NCBI GenBank assembly: GCA_031281515.1
Contig: JAITFF010000065.1
Location: forward strand, 1-19,029
Length of the DNA: 19,029 nucleotides
Reading direction: 5' to 3'
Source of the DNA: Holosporales bacterium
GTDB taxonomy: Bacteria; Pseudomonadota; Alphaproteobacteria; RUG11792
The notes beneath the pieces are model-generated. The model made no database searches. It saw nothing but the letters and a program-made list of their open reading frames with translations, and was not told where the DNA came from. The position numbers were made by a program, and so were the translations under genes. Below, piece by piece: positions 5,950 through 15,206 of this stretch. How positions within the stretch are numbered: position 1 is the stretch's first letter; each line of letters opens with the position of its first letter.

Positions 5950-8154
5950 TTACCAAAACCTAGTTACTCCGTGTGCGAAGTTTGTCCTCTTGAGATTTGC
6001 CATGATGATCGTAAGTTGAGTGATATCATGAACCTCGATTTCAAGGTGAAGCTTCACAAGGCCGTCCATTTTTTCACCAATTTTCAAATTTAAAATGGTG
6101 GCCCCTCGATCTTCGATAATTCCAGCAATTTTCGATAAGTTCCCGGGCTCATGAACAGTAACGAGGGATATTTTCGTTGGATACTTCCTTGATTCCTCAA
6201 AAGCCGATTTTTCCCACGATAGTTCGACGATCCTCGTGTTCGAGAGTGCGGTCCTTTCCGGCAATATGTTACATTCATCTATGTGAATTTCTATCTTCTG
6301 GTTTTCCAGGATTACTCCGACGATCTTATCTCCAGGGACCGGGGAGCAACACGCAACCTGTAGAACATTTTCTTTTCGAATGCCAGCGATCGGGAATTGC
6401 TCGGTACCATTACTGCTTTCCGCATACTGAAGAAGCTCTATTCCATCTCCATGACAAACGGCATTGTAGCACGCCAAAATTTCCTTGATGTGAATTGAGC
6501 CACTGCCGATTGCCTGAAACATCGCAATTTTATTATCGAATTTTAAGTGAGTTACCATCCGATTTATATCGTCCTCAGAAACGGTGCGGCTAATTTTCTT
6601 GAAAAAATCGTCGAAAACACTTTTGCCGATCATCTCTGTTTTTTCTTTTTCGATACCGTGAATCGCTTTCCTTAAATTCACCTTGGCCTTCATGGATATT
6701 ACATACTCTTCCCAGTGCGGCTTCGGGACATGATTCGGATCGGTCACGATATCAATTTGATCACCGTTCGAAAGAATGGTTTTTACATGAACCGTTTGAC
6801 CGTTAACCTTCGCGCTCACGGCGTGATTCCCGATGTCAGAATGAATGGCGTAGGCAAAATCCAGGGCCGACGAGCCGATTGGAAGCGAGATGATGGTTCC
6901 CTTTGGAGTAATGCAAAAAATATGGTCCGCCAGTATTTCGGTCCTAGAATTTTCTAAAAATTCATCCATCCCAGATGCGTTTTCCAGGATTTGCACGAGA
7001 CTTTTGAGCCATTTCTGCTCTTCTGATCTCTGTGATTTTGTGCCCCTTTCCTTATAGTCCCAGTGGGCCGCGATTCCGTATTCAGCAACATCGTGCATTT
7101 CTTTCGTTCTAATTTGTATCTCTATTCGTTTGTTAATTGGCCCTATGATACAAGTATGTAATGACTGATAACTGTTGTTTTTGGGAGTACTGATATAATC
7201 CCTAAATCGCCCCGGAATAACGAGATAATTTCTGTGAATACATCCGAGGGTTTGGTAGCATTGTTGGACGCTACCTACTATTATCCTGAAGGCCATGATA
7301 TCCGATAATTGTTCGAATGAAATGCTCCGGACATTCATTTTGCTCCAAATTGAGTAAGGGCTCTTTAGCCTCCCTGTAATCGAACAATCGATATCAACAC
7401 TTTTTGCCAATTCATAAAGCCTGGATGTTATCGTGTTAATTATTTCTTCGGATGAGTCGTAGAGATTTTTTAATCTGGATTTAATAGAGTTGTAAATCTC
7501 CGGATAGAGCTCCAAAAATGCGGTATCCTGTAGTTCCTCTTTAATACTCGTGATCCCAACTCTTTCGGCGAGTGGGGCATATACCTCCAGCGTCTCTTTC
7601 GCTATCAACTTTCTCTTGTCTTCCCTTTTTTTGTATTGCAAAGTCCGCATATTATGTAATCTGTCGGCTAATTTGATGATCAGAACCCTGATATCAGAAG
7701 CAGCTGATATTAGAAGCTTTTTAAAGTTCTCTGTCTGTTTTACGGCGAGTGGACCGGATTCAAATTGAGATAACTTCGTGACACCATCGACGATCCTAGC
7801 AATCCCAGATCCAAAGTTTTCCTCGATCTCTGCGATTGATGTGTCGGTATCCTCGACTGTATCGTGCAGCAATCCAGCGATAACAGTTTCTTGGTCCGTC
7901 TTCAGTGAAACGAGGATTTCAGCAACCTCGATTGGATGTGAAAAAAATGGATCCCCGGATTCTCTGAGCTGCGTCCCATGTCGGTCAATGGCGAATATAA
8001 ATGCCTTTTCGATCAGTTCGGCATCTACATTTTTGGAATATGCCATGAGTCTTGAAATGACTTCTTGTGGCGTTATCAATTTCGCCTCTGATGAAAAGCC
8101 AGGAACCGCGGGCCCACAAAAATATTGTAGAACGTTGTAGTTTGAAATTCCCAT
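5950..8154 (-). CDS. spoT: Bifunctional (p)ppGpp synthetase/hydrolase (RelA/SpoT homolog)
   Basis: This long RSH enzyme makes and degrades (p)ppGpp, the stringent-response alarmone. All domains are visible in 734 residues. The HD hydrolase (about 45-200) has FSHP with His73, HDTVED with His97-Asp98 and Glu101-Asp102, and KLADRLHNMRT. The synthetase (about 255-380) has GRLKSPYSIWSKM, LSDIMAFRI, NNSYQSLHT and EIQIRTKEMHDVAEYG. TGS (about 410-470), the ACCSPVPGD conserved-cysteine region (about 600) and a C-terminal ACT domain (about 660-725) follow. Both activities look intact; the only oddity is Ser for Gly before YQSLHT. The first 26 or so residues do not resemble the family. A TTG at 8079 with a well-spaced AGAGG would give a normal N-terminus and may be the true start. 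As the only RSH in the window, it is probably the single RelA/SpoT protein usual in alphaproteobacteria. Confidence 0.95.
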   Translation of the reverse strand: MGISNYNVLQYFCGPAVPGFSSEAKLITPQEVISRLMAYSKNVDAELIEKAFIFAIDRHGTQLRESGDPFFSHPIEVAEILVSLKTDQETVIAGLLHDTVEDTDTSIAEIEENFGSGIARIVDGVTKLSQFESGPLAVKQTENFKKLLISAASDIRVLIIKLADRLHNMRTLQYKKREDKRKLIAKETLEVYAPLAERVGITSIKEELQDTAFLELYPEIYNSIKSRLKNLYDSSEEIINTITSRLYELAKSVDIDCSITGRLKSPYSIWSKMNVRSISFEQLSDIMAFRIIVGSVQQCYQTLGCIHRNYLVIPGRFRDYISTPKNNSYQSLHTCIIGPINKRIEIQIRTKEMHDVAEYGIAAHWDYKERGTKSQRSEEQKWLKSLVQILENASGMDEFLENSRTEILADHIFCITPKGTIISLPIGSSALDFAYAIHSDIGNHAVSAKVNGQTVHVKTILSNGDQIDIVTDPNHVPKPHWEEYVISMKAKVNLRKAIHGIEKEKTEMIGKSVFDDFFKKISRTVSEDDINRMVTHLKFDNKIAMFQAIGSGSIHIKEILACYNAVCHGDGIELLQYAESSNGTEQFPIAGIRKENVLQVACCSPVPGDKIVGVILENQKIEIHIDECNILPERTALSNTRIVELSWEKSAFEESRKYPTKISLVTVHEPGNLSKIAGIIEDRGATILNLKIGEKMDGLVKLHLEIEVHDITQLTIIMANLKRTNFAHGVTRFW

Positions 8155-8378
8155 AAATTTTAATATTGTTTCTTATCCCAGTGAGGGGGCAATTAGAATT
8201 CTTGAGCCTGGGCAAATGATTGGAGAGATCGCTTCATAATCGGAGCAATTTCCAAGCGAATCGCTTTTTCATCTACCTCTAAATGTGTGAAGGATAACGG
8301 GAAAAAGTAGTAATTTTAAAATTAAATTTAGATAGTATCTTATAGAGAGGGAGGAAGATTTTTCTATGAGTTAATTTT
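8155..8378. other. Divergent intergenic region between the RSH and LRR genes
   Basis: This 224-base gap must hold control sequences for both flanking genes. On + it contains a strong GGGAGGAAG (8349-8357) followed by ATG-AGT-TAA (8366-8374), just before the LRR start. On - it contains a protein-like frame (8315-8193) with no usable start codon. No convincing sigma70 promoter was found for either gene. Confidence 0.5.
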
Positions 8379-10673
8379 ATGTTTAAAAATTTACCAATGA
8401 TCGGAGGAGTGGTATGCCTACTACTCGGAATACATCAGAATGTACATTCTACCGGCACGAATGAAAATTTCAGCAGAAGGATAAGGGTTCAGAAGGGTGT
8501 TACTACGAGCATAACTGGAGATTCTGCGGCTCCGCAAAGGATGGTCGCATGGACCCCGATGACTGTTGAACGGTTTTATCGTTGGCGTGCGAAAAACCTT
8601 AAAACGATGGTCTTCGAGCCTGGTAGCCAAGTAAGACGTCTGATGGAAGAAGCCTTTAAGGAATCAAGGGTGACGAACGCTCATTTCCCCGCATCTTTAA
8701 TCGAAATAGGAGATGGATGCTTTGCTGATACTGAGGTACTGATCCACGTATCTTTCGAGCCAGGGAGTCAATGCGATAGCATCGGTCGTCGTGCCTTCTT
8801 CAATTCGGCTATCCCTTTCATAGCGATACCTGCTTCTGTTACCGCTATACAGGATGAGTGCTTTCGTCGGTGTAAAAGTCTTGGAAGCATCACTATAGTT
8901 CCTGATGGATCGCTGTATTGGATTGGCGATGAGGCCTTCCTAGGGTCTGGACTGAGAACTTTTCAGGCACCAATTAATCTCGGATACTTGGGTAATAACT
9001 GTTTTTCAAGTTGTTCCGATTTGGGAAAAATAGGCTTCGGCACTACAATTCTTCTTCGAGAGCTTAGATATAGCGCGTTGTGCTTACTTCCTAAATTAGA
9101 GGAATTCAGTTTTCCTCCAAATCTAGAAACGATAGAGGAAAAGTGTTTTCTCGGTTGCCATTTGACGGTCCTGGATTTTCCTCGTCCTTCTAGATTAACG
9201 GTGATTGGGGCTATGGCTTTCTGTGGAGGGAATCTAATGAACGTTACGATTCCCGGAAGCGTGGTACTTATCAATCCAAAAAGTTTTGCACGTTGTAAAA
9301 ATTTAGAGAGGCTAGTTTTCGAGGATGGGGAGGAGCCTCTGTTCCTTTCGAGAAAGGCTTTTACTAAAACTACTCTGAAAACGGTTAACTTCCCAATTAG
9401 GCCTGTCAACGTAGGCGAAGGATGTTTCAAACATTGCACACAACTAGGTGAAGTTACTTTTTCAGAAGATTCTGAGTCAATAACCCTGGGAAATGGGGCT
9501 TTTTTCGATTCTGGACTACGATCTTTGTACCTTCCTGGCGGCATACAATTTTTAGGTGAAAAATGTTTCAAAAAATGTGGAAAGCTGTTCAAAATTGCAT
9601 TTGGAGAGACGTTTTTAGTACCGTTTTTCTCTAGAGAACTGTTTGCCAATTCCGGTCTGCAGGATGTTCGTATACCATTAGGTACCGAGACTATAGGGCA
9701 GGGGTGCTTCCAGGATTGCTCCAATCTTTGGAGTGTTGGTCTACCCCCAGACTTACTCCGTATCGAAGCGGATGCATTCAGAGGAGTTCCAGCTCGCCTC
9801 AAGTTGCCAGCCAGCATAATGGGATTTTCCATGATGTGTTGTGGTTCTGAGATTGAATCGAAAAAGCACATTAAGCATCTAGATAGACTGCATGACAGGA
9901 TTTTCCCAGATACAGTTGTTTTAGGGCCGCAGGATGACAGCCTATTTGTCGGAGGAGTAATGAGGCAAACTGGGGCCCGCGAACTGGTAATTGCTGATGG
10001 TGTTGACCATATTGAAAGTGGAGCCTTTAGAAAGGCTATTCACCTGCAGAAACTGGTTATTAGAGATGGGGCTAGGATCGAGAATTTTGGTGTTGGAGTC
10101 TTTGGAAAAACTGGCCTAAGGACTCTCGACCTTAATAGCGATGGGATTACGGCCACTGGTTCAGAGGCATTTGTTTTATGCAAGAGTTTGAGGAGTATAA
10201 GGTTTAGACCAGGCTCCAGGATTCGTAAAATTTCGGATTGCAGTTTTAATCGGAATTACAGTCTTAAGCAGGTGGAAATTCCAAAATCTGTAAAAGTTGT
10301 AGGTGATTGGGCATTTGCTAGTTGTTTGTCTTTGTCTAGAGTTACTTTTGAAGCTGAAAGCCGGTTGAAAAATATAGGATTTAAGGCATTTTGGAAAACT
10401 GCTATAAAGGAGATATCATTTCCTTCATCGCTTGATGCTCTACGGAGTGACGCATTTAAGGATTGCAAGAGACTCCGCAGAGTCAAATTTAATCCTGGTC
10501 CCTTAACTAGACTGCGGATTGATTGGAATGTGTTTGATGGGACGGACTTACAGGTCCTCATCGTGCCAAAGCGGACTGAAATTCACTTAAACAGTGGTGG
10601 CTCAAATACAAGTGGCAACAAGATACCGATACTTTTCAGTCCTAGGTGGGCAACCGATACGATTTTGAGGTAA
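8379..10673 (+). CDS. Secreted BspA-like leucine-rich-repeat protein
   Basis: The 764-residue protein has a signal-peptide-like start (MFKNLPMIGGVVCLLLGI, then a possible cleavage near S-T-G) and then an almost continuous array of BspA/LRR_5-type repeats. Two repeat flavours tend to alternate. One has C-F-x-x-C followed by a Leu and a strand ending in F-x-x-G-S. The other has A-F followed by S-G-L or T-G-L and an I-P or F-P strand. The array is interrupted at about 485-535 by a non-repeat insert containing MMCC. The C-terminus has no anchor, sorting signal or transmembrane helix. Known family members act at surfaces in binding host proteins or cells, so a host-interaction role is likely but inferred. 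The gene stands alone on +, converging on rlmN with 9 bases between stops. Its own Shine-Dalgarno is poor, with a stronger one serving a two-codon frame just upstream. Confidence 0.85.
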   Translation: MFKNLPMIGGVVCLLLGIHQNVHSTGTNENFSRRIRVQKGVTTSITGDSAAPQRMVAWTPMTVERFYRWRAKNLKTMVFEPGSQVRRLMEEAFKESRVTNAHFPASLIEIGDGCFADTEVLIHVSFEPGSQCDSIGRRAFFNSAIPFIAIPASVTAIQDECFRRCKSLGSITIVPDGSLYWIGDEAFLGSGLRTFQAPINLGYLGNNCFSSCSDLGKIGFGTTILLRELRYSALCLLPKLEEFSFPPNLETIEEKCFLGCHLTVLDFPRPSRLTVIGAMAFCGGNLMNVTIPGSVVLINPKSFARCKNLERLVFEDGEEPLFLSRKAFTKTTLKTVNFPIRPVNVGEGCFKHCTQLGEVTFSEDSESITLGNGAFFDSGLRSLYLPGGIQFLGEKCFKKCGKLFKIAFGETFLVPFFSRELFANSGLQDVRIPLGTETIGQGCFQDCSNLWSVGLPPDLLRIEADAFRGVPARLKLPASIMGFSMMCCGSEIESKKHIKHLDRLHDRIFPDTVVLGPQDDSLFVGGVMRQTGARELVIADGVDHIESGAFRKAIHLQKLVIRDGARIENFGVGVFGKTGLRTLDLNSDGITATGSEAFVLCKSLRSIRFRPGSRIRKISDCSFNRNYSLKQVEIPKSVKVVGDWAFASCLSLSRVTFEAESRLKNIGFKAFWKTAIKEISFPSSLDALRSDAFKDCKRLRRVKFNPGPLTRLRIDWNVFDGTDLQVLIVPKRTEIHLNSGGSNTSGNKIPILFSPRWATDTILR

Positions 10674-10682
10674 GAGAGGAAT

Positions 10683-11711
10683 CTATTTCAATTGCCCACA
10701 GGCAGCCATTATATCTTCTCCGCGGCGGGTTCTGATCGGAGCTTCAATCCCGCCTTTCTCTAAAATTCTGGCAAAAGCCAAGGTCTTATTTCTGGATGAT
10801 GCATTGTATTGACAGCCCTGCCAAGAATTAAATTGCAATAAATTAACTTTACAGTTTCGATCAGGTAGAAGTCGCAAAAGTTCGTATGCACATTCTTTTG
10901 AATCATTCACATCATCAAGAAGCAAATATTCGAACGTTATCTTCAAATACTCATGATGTCTTTTGTATTCTTCGCAGGCTTCCAAGATGCTTTTAATATT
11001 ATGAACATTATTAATTGGCATAATTTTGCTTCGAATATTATCGTTTGAAGCATGGAGGGAAACGGCCAGCCTACACGGCAAATCCTTGGCAATACTTTTT
11101 AGGATATCGGCTATGCCGGATGTCGATAACGTTATTTTTCGTCGAGATATGCCATCTGCTTCGTCGGACATTAGCAGATTGATTGCTTTGAGGACATTCT
11201 TATGATTTAACAGGGGTTCTCCCATCCCCATAAAAACCACATTCGATAGCCTTTTAACTTCGAGATTCCATAAATCTAGATAATCTTTTACGACTAAGAA
11301 CTGAGAAACTATTTCTTCTGTCGATAAGTTTCGAATAAATCCGTGGTATCCAGTATTACAAAATCTGCAGCCGATGGCGCACCCAACCTGGGATGAGATG
11401 CAAATCGTATTCCTCTGTTTTTCAGGTATAAAAACTGTTTCGATAGTATTTTTATCGGTTAATTCAAGAAGAAACTTAATGGTGCCATCAGTCGATTTAT
11501 CAGCCCTAATAATTACGGGACGATATATATAAAACCATTCATCTAATGCCCGCCTTAACGAGATGTCGATATTAGACATTTCGGAGAAAGCCGTTTTACC
11601 AAATCGAAAAAGCCAATCAAAAATCTGAGTCGCTCGATATTTTGGAACGCCATTGCCCAACAAAAATTCGGATAATTCCCCTATCGATAGATTTAAGATT
11701 CCCTGTTTCAT
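10683..11711 (-). CDS. rlmN: Dual-specificity 23S rRNA A2503 / tRNA A37 C2-methyltransferase
   Basis: RlmN is a radical-SAM enzyme that methylates C2 of A2503 in 23S rRNA, and A37 in some tRNAs. The 342-residue protein carries the [4Fe-4S] motif CAIGCRFC (Cys111, Cys115, Cys118). It also has the two mechanistic cysteines: Cys104 in TICISSQVGC and Cys338 in DIMAACGQL near the C-terminus. GMGEPLLN (about 165) and the RKITLSTSG SAM-binding stretch are present. The N-terminal RNA-binding part (1-90) is normal, with YRATQIFDWLF. The ATG at 11711 lies 4 bases after the dnaE stop and has no clear Shine-Dalgarno, so translation is probably coupled to dnaE. Confidence 0.96.
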   Translation of the reverse strand: MKQGILNLSIGELSEFLLGNGVPKYRATQIFDWLFRFGKTAFSEMSNIDISLRRALDEWFYIYRPVIIRADKSTDGTIKFLLELTDKNTIETVFIPEKQRNTICISSQVGCAIGCRFCNTGYHGFIRNLSTEEIVSQFLVVKDYLDLWNLEVKRLSNVVFMGMGEPLLNHKNVLKAINLLMSDEADGISRRKITLSTSGIADILKSIAKDLPCRLAVSLHASNDNIRSKIMPINNVHNIKSILEACEEYKRHHEYLKITFEYLLLDDVNDSKECAYELLRLLPDRNCKVNLLQFNSWQGCQYNASSRNKTLAFARILEKGGIEAPIRTRRGEDIMAACGQLK

Positions 11712-11715
11712 AATT

Positions 11716-14700
11716 TCAAATTATCACCTCTCGTGAATCATTACGTTGTGCACTGAACCTTACTCCAGGGATTTGCTGGAGTTTTCTTCTATTTTCCAAG
11801 GATAGATCTTTCCTGTATTTAGTTTCGAGCTCTATTTTCTTTCCTTGATTATTTATGACTATGAAAGCAAGTTCATTACCTCCATCTTCCAATTGATCTA
11901 TCGTTTCGTGCAGTACATCTACGTCGACGGCATCATCGAGGTATATGTAGACCTTTTGATTCTCCATAACCGATGTTGCATCACGGATCGAGATTGCTAT
12001 TAGTTTGCGATCTTCCGCTTCCTGCTTCAATTGGGCGTCGATAATGATTGGATTACCGATCTGGAGAAAAGGGCTGATCTTCGAATAGAGATCTGGAAAT
12101 ACGGTAACTTCGAACGAACCGTCTATATCCGATACCGTCAGAAAAGCAAACTTCTGTTCATTTTTGGATAATTTCTCTTTTTTGTTCAGGATTATACCGG
12201 CTACAGTTATGTATTCTGGAGCATTTCCAAATTCCCTGCTGCGCGTAATATTTTCTCGAGATAGGTGTTCCCAGTAGAGTTCCATCGGATGAGATGTCAA
12301 ATAAAAACCAAAGACTTTTCGCTCCAGTTCTATTTTCTCGATGAGTCCGTATTCCGGAACATCGCGCAATTGTAATTCGCTCGTCGTGTGCTCACTGAAC
12401 AATGATCTTTGTCGCCCCTGATTATCGTTTTTGATTCCTGACTTGATCAATAAATCTATTGATTCGACCATTTGCCTTCGATTGGGGCACAATGAATCAA
12501 GGGCTCCGGATAGAATTAAAACCTCGATGTGTCGAGACGATAACCCGATTCCCTGGATCCTGCTAAACAAATCAGCTAAAGTGGTAAATGGTCCACTTTT
12601 TTCTCTCTCTTTCACCAAGGCTCCCATAATCGTCGTACTACATCCCTTCAAACAACCAAGGGCGTATCTGATCTTATCTTCCCCATCGGCCACAAAATAT
12701 CCCTCGGAGACGTTAATGTCTGGCCCCAAAACATCGATCCCGGCCCTTCTGGCATCCTGAACAAAGATCGCAATCTTCTCAGAATTTCCGATATCAAGAT
12801 TCATAATCGCAATATAAAATTCCCTTCTAAAATTCGCTTTGAGATAAGCCGTCTGATAGGATAATAGAGCGTATGGAGCGGCATGAGACCTGTTGAAGCC
12901 GTAACTGGCAAACTTCTCCATTAACGCGAACACCTGTTTAGCGGTATCCGGAGGAATCCCCTTCTCGATGGCTCCTCCCACGAAAATCTCTCTATTCTTT
13001 TCCATTTCATCTCGGATCTTTTTTCCCATCGCACGGCGTAGGAGGTCCGCGGCCGCCAAAGAATAGCCTCCCATTTCTTGCGCTATTTTCATGACCTGCT
13101 CCTGATAAACCATGACTCCATAAGTATTCTTCAGGATCGGCTCGAGAATGGGATGGAGATATGTTACTGGCTCCTTACCGTGCTTACGGGATAAGTATTT
13201 CGGGATATCATCGATCGGGCCAGGACGATAAAGAGAAACGAGAGCGATTAGATCTTCCAGCCCATCTGGCTGAAGTTTCTGAATCACATCCTTCATTCCA
13301 GAGCTTTCCAACTGGAAAACACCAACGACATCGACGTCGCACAATAGCTTCAGTGTCTTCTCATCTGCTAGATCTATCCGGGCAATATCTATATCAATTC
13401 CGCGGTATTTCTTCACGTAGTCGCAAACATGTTTGATGAGGGTAAGAGTCTTTAGTCCCAAAAAATCAAACTTCACCAGTCCAGCACTTTCCACGAATTT
13501 CATGTTAAATTGAGTTATAGAAAGATCGGCTTCATCATCCGAATACAGCGGAACGAGTCCGTCAATATCTTCATTCCCTATCACGATACCAGCGGCATGT
13601 AATGATGCGTGCCGATACAACCCCTCGAGCTGTAATGCCGTATTAATTAAAAATGCAACCGATTCATCTTCTGCCATTAGCTGCCCAAATTGGGGTTCTA
13701 TTTCGATTGCCTGGGACAAATCGACTGGATTCGCCGGATTGATTGGAACTAATTTTGAGATTCGATCTACTTGACCGTACGGCATCTGGATAACTCTTCC
13801 AACGTCTCGAATGACGGCCCTTGCCTGCAATGTCCCAAGGGCAATAATATGGGCAACCCTTTTTTCTCCGTACTGTTCCTTAACATAGCGGATTACTTCG
13901 TCTCTTCCTTCCTGGCAGAAATCGATATCAAAATCTGGCATTGATATTCGATCAGGATTCAAAAACCTCTCGAAAAGCAGCTGATATTTGATGGGATCGA
14001 GATCTGTGATATAAAGTGACCAAGCGACAACTGATCCGGCTCCTGAACCTCTTCCTGGGCCGACTGGTATATCCTGCCCCTTTGCCCACCTCACGAAATC
14101 GGAAACGATGAGAAAATACCCGCTAAAGCCCATATTTTTTATAACTGAAAGCTCGTACTCCAATCTTTCGCAATATTTTTTTTGTTCTTGTTCTAACTGG
14201 TGTTCAGATAATCTATGTTCAAGTCCAGACCTAGCCTGTTCCTCGAGAATTGATTCTTCATCTTTCCCTGAATCATCGGAATAACGCGGAAGCCCTGGTT
14301 TCCTCTTTGACGGCATAAAACTACATCTTCTGGCGATGACGGCAGTATTTCGAACAGCTTCCTTGACATCCGAAAAAAGCTCGAACATCTCGTCGGTTGA
14401 TTTTAAGTAATGTTCCCTGGAGACACGCCTCCTATCTTTCGTCGTTGCGTATGTCCCGTCGGCAATGCATAACAAAATATCATGTGCCTCGTGCATCGAT
14501 TTTTTTAAGAAGAACACATCATTTGTGGCGACGAGTGGAATATCGTGCGCCAAAGCAAACCCGACGAAAAACGACTCTGTTAGTCTTTCATCCGGTTCAT
14601 TTGTTCGAGAAATTTCTATGTATAAATTCCTACCAAAGATCGCCGATAAATCTGATAAAAAATTGGATGCTTCGGCCTTTTCGTTGCCAGAGAACAACAT

Positions 14701-15114
14701 ACCGGCCGGTCCCTTTGATCCGCCACTTAGAACGATAATTCCGTCTTTGTGTGCTGCAAGATCATCGAGTACTAAGCATTTATCACGCCCACGGTTTTCG
14801 ATGTAAAAACACGTCATGAGTTTAAGGAGATTTTTATAACCGATTTCATTTTGGGCAAGAAAAATGATTGGAGCCAAAACGTTACCAACCTTTACATCGA
14901 TTAAACTTCCAGGAATTGGCTGAACACCATTTTCAGCGCATTTGAGTGCAAATTCCAGGGATCCAAACATGTTGTTGGTATCTGTGATGGAGACGGCTGG
15001 TAGGCTATCGGCAACACATGCCTTAACTAGGTCAGGAATCTTGATGGCACCCTCACAAAGCGAATACGCCGTATGGACTCTCAAATGCACAAAAGGATCC
15101 CGCTGAGTACACAT
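11716..15114 (-). CDS. dnaE: DNA polymerase III subunit alpha
   Basis: DnaE is the catalytic subunit of the replicative polymerase. The 1132-residue protein is of the usual DnaE1 type. An N-terminal PHP domain (about 5-280, starting FVHLRVHTAYS) is followed by the polymerase core. The catalytic aspartates are Asp394 and Asp396 in PDFDIDF and Asp550 in VKFDFLGL. GPGRGSGAGSVVAW and RHASLHAAGI are also present. A helix-hairpin-helix region (about 850-880) precedes an OB-fold (about 965-1050, with ITVAGIILNKKEK) and a short C-terminal tail. A GTG at 15117 is possible, but the ATG at 15114 has a good AGGAAAGG Shine-Dalgarno and is chosen. It heads a two-gene operon with rlmN and is divergent from frr. 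Confidence 0.97.
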   Translation of the reverse strand: MCTQRDPFVHLRVHTAYSLCEGAIKIPDLVKACVADSLPAVSITDTNNMFGSLEFALKCAENGVQPIPGSLIDVKVGNVLAPIIFLAQNEIGYKNLLKLMTCFYIENRGRDKCLVLDDLAAHKDGIIVLSGGSKGPAGMLFSGNEKAEASNFLSDLSAIFGRNLYIEISRTNEPDERLTESFFVGFALAHDIPLVATNDVFFLKKSMHEAHDILLCIADGTYATTKDRRRVSREHYLKSTDEMFELFSDVKEAVRNTAVIARRCSFMPSKRKPGLPRYSDDSGKDEESILEEQARSGLEHRLSEHQLEQEQKKYCERLEYELSVIKNMGFSGYFLIVSDFVRWAKGQDIPVGPGRGSGAGSVVAWSLYITDLDPIKYQLLFERFLNPDRISMPDFDIDFCQEGRDEVIRYVKEQYGEKRVAHIIALGTLQARAVIRDVGRVIQMPYGQVDRISKLVPINPANPVDLSQAIEIEPQFGQLMAEDESVAFLINTALQLEGLYRHASLHAAGIVIGNEDIDGLVPLYSDDEADLSITQFNMKFVESAGLVKFDFLGLKTLTLIKHVCDYVKKYRGIDIDIARIDLADEKTLKLLCDVDVVGVFQLESSGMKDVIQKLQPDGLEDLIALVSLYRPGPIDDIPKYLSRKHGKEPVTYLHPILEPILKNTYGVMVYQEQVMKIAQEMGGYSLAAADLLRRAMGKKIRDEMEKNREIFVGGAIEKGIPPDTAKQVFALMEKFASYGFNRSHAAPYALLSYQTAYLKANFRREFYIAIMNLDIGNSEKIAIFVQDARRAGIDVLGPDINVSEGYFVADGEDKIRYALGCLKGCSTTIMGALVKEREKSGPFTTLADLFSRIQGIGLSSRHIEVLILSGALDSLCPNRRQMVESIDLLIKSGIKNDNQGRQRSLFSEHTTSELQLRDVPEYGLIEKIELERKVFGFYLTSHPMELYWEHLSRENITRSREFGNAPEYITVAGIILNKKEKLSKNEQKFAFLTVSDIDGSFEVTVFPDLYSKISPFLQIGNPIIIDAQLKQEAEDRKLIAISIRDATSVMENQKVYIYLDDAVDVDVLHETIDQLEDGGNELAFIVINNQGKKIELETKYRKDLSLENRRKLQQIPGVRFSAQRNDSREVII

Positions 15115-15118
15115 CACC

Positions 15119-15135
15119 TTTCCTGATTGAGGAAA
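15119..15135 (-). promoter_or_regulatory. Hairpin overlapping the dnaE ribosome binding site
   Basis: On the minus strand TTTCCT-CAATC-AGGAAA forms a perfect 6-bp stem with two possible further U-G pairs. The 3' arm is most of the dnaE Shine-Dalgarno, so folding would mask it. The stem is short and A+T-rich, so its effect may be small. Confidence 0.35.
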
Positions 15136-15158
15136 AAAGCCATCATTTGGACTGCTCG

Positions 15159-15168
15159 ATCATAACAC
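15159..15168 (-). promoter_or_regulatory. Candidate extended -10 promoter of dnaE
   Basis: On the minus strand TATGAT (15164-15159) differs from consensus at one base. It is preceded by TG at the extended -10 position, which can compensate for the absence of a recognisable -35. The predicted leader is about 38 bases. Confidence 0.4.
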
Positions 15169-15177
15169 GAAAACTTA

Positions 15178-15206
15178 TTGGCACGTACTGGCTTTTTTGG
15201 TACCAT
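15178..15206 (+). promoter_or_regulatory. Candidate promoter of the frr operon
   Basis: TTGGCA (15178-15183) and TACCAT (15201-15206) are spaced by 17 bases and lie about 40 bases upstream of the frr ATG at 15246. A start site near 15213 would exclude the longer frr reading frame that begins at 15147. Confidence 0.4.

Noticed and set aside
8963..9871. A 302-residue open frame on the minus strand inside the LRR gene
   Set aside because: It lies wholly antisense to a clear repeat protein, lacks domains and a ribosome site, and its Ser/Pro/Lys-rich content follows from the repeats on the other strand.
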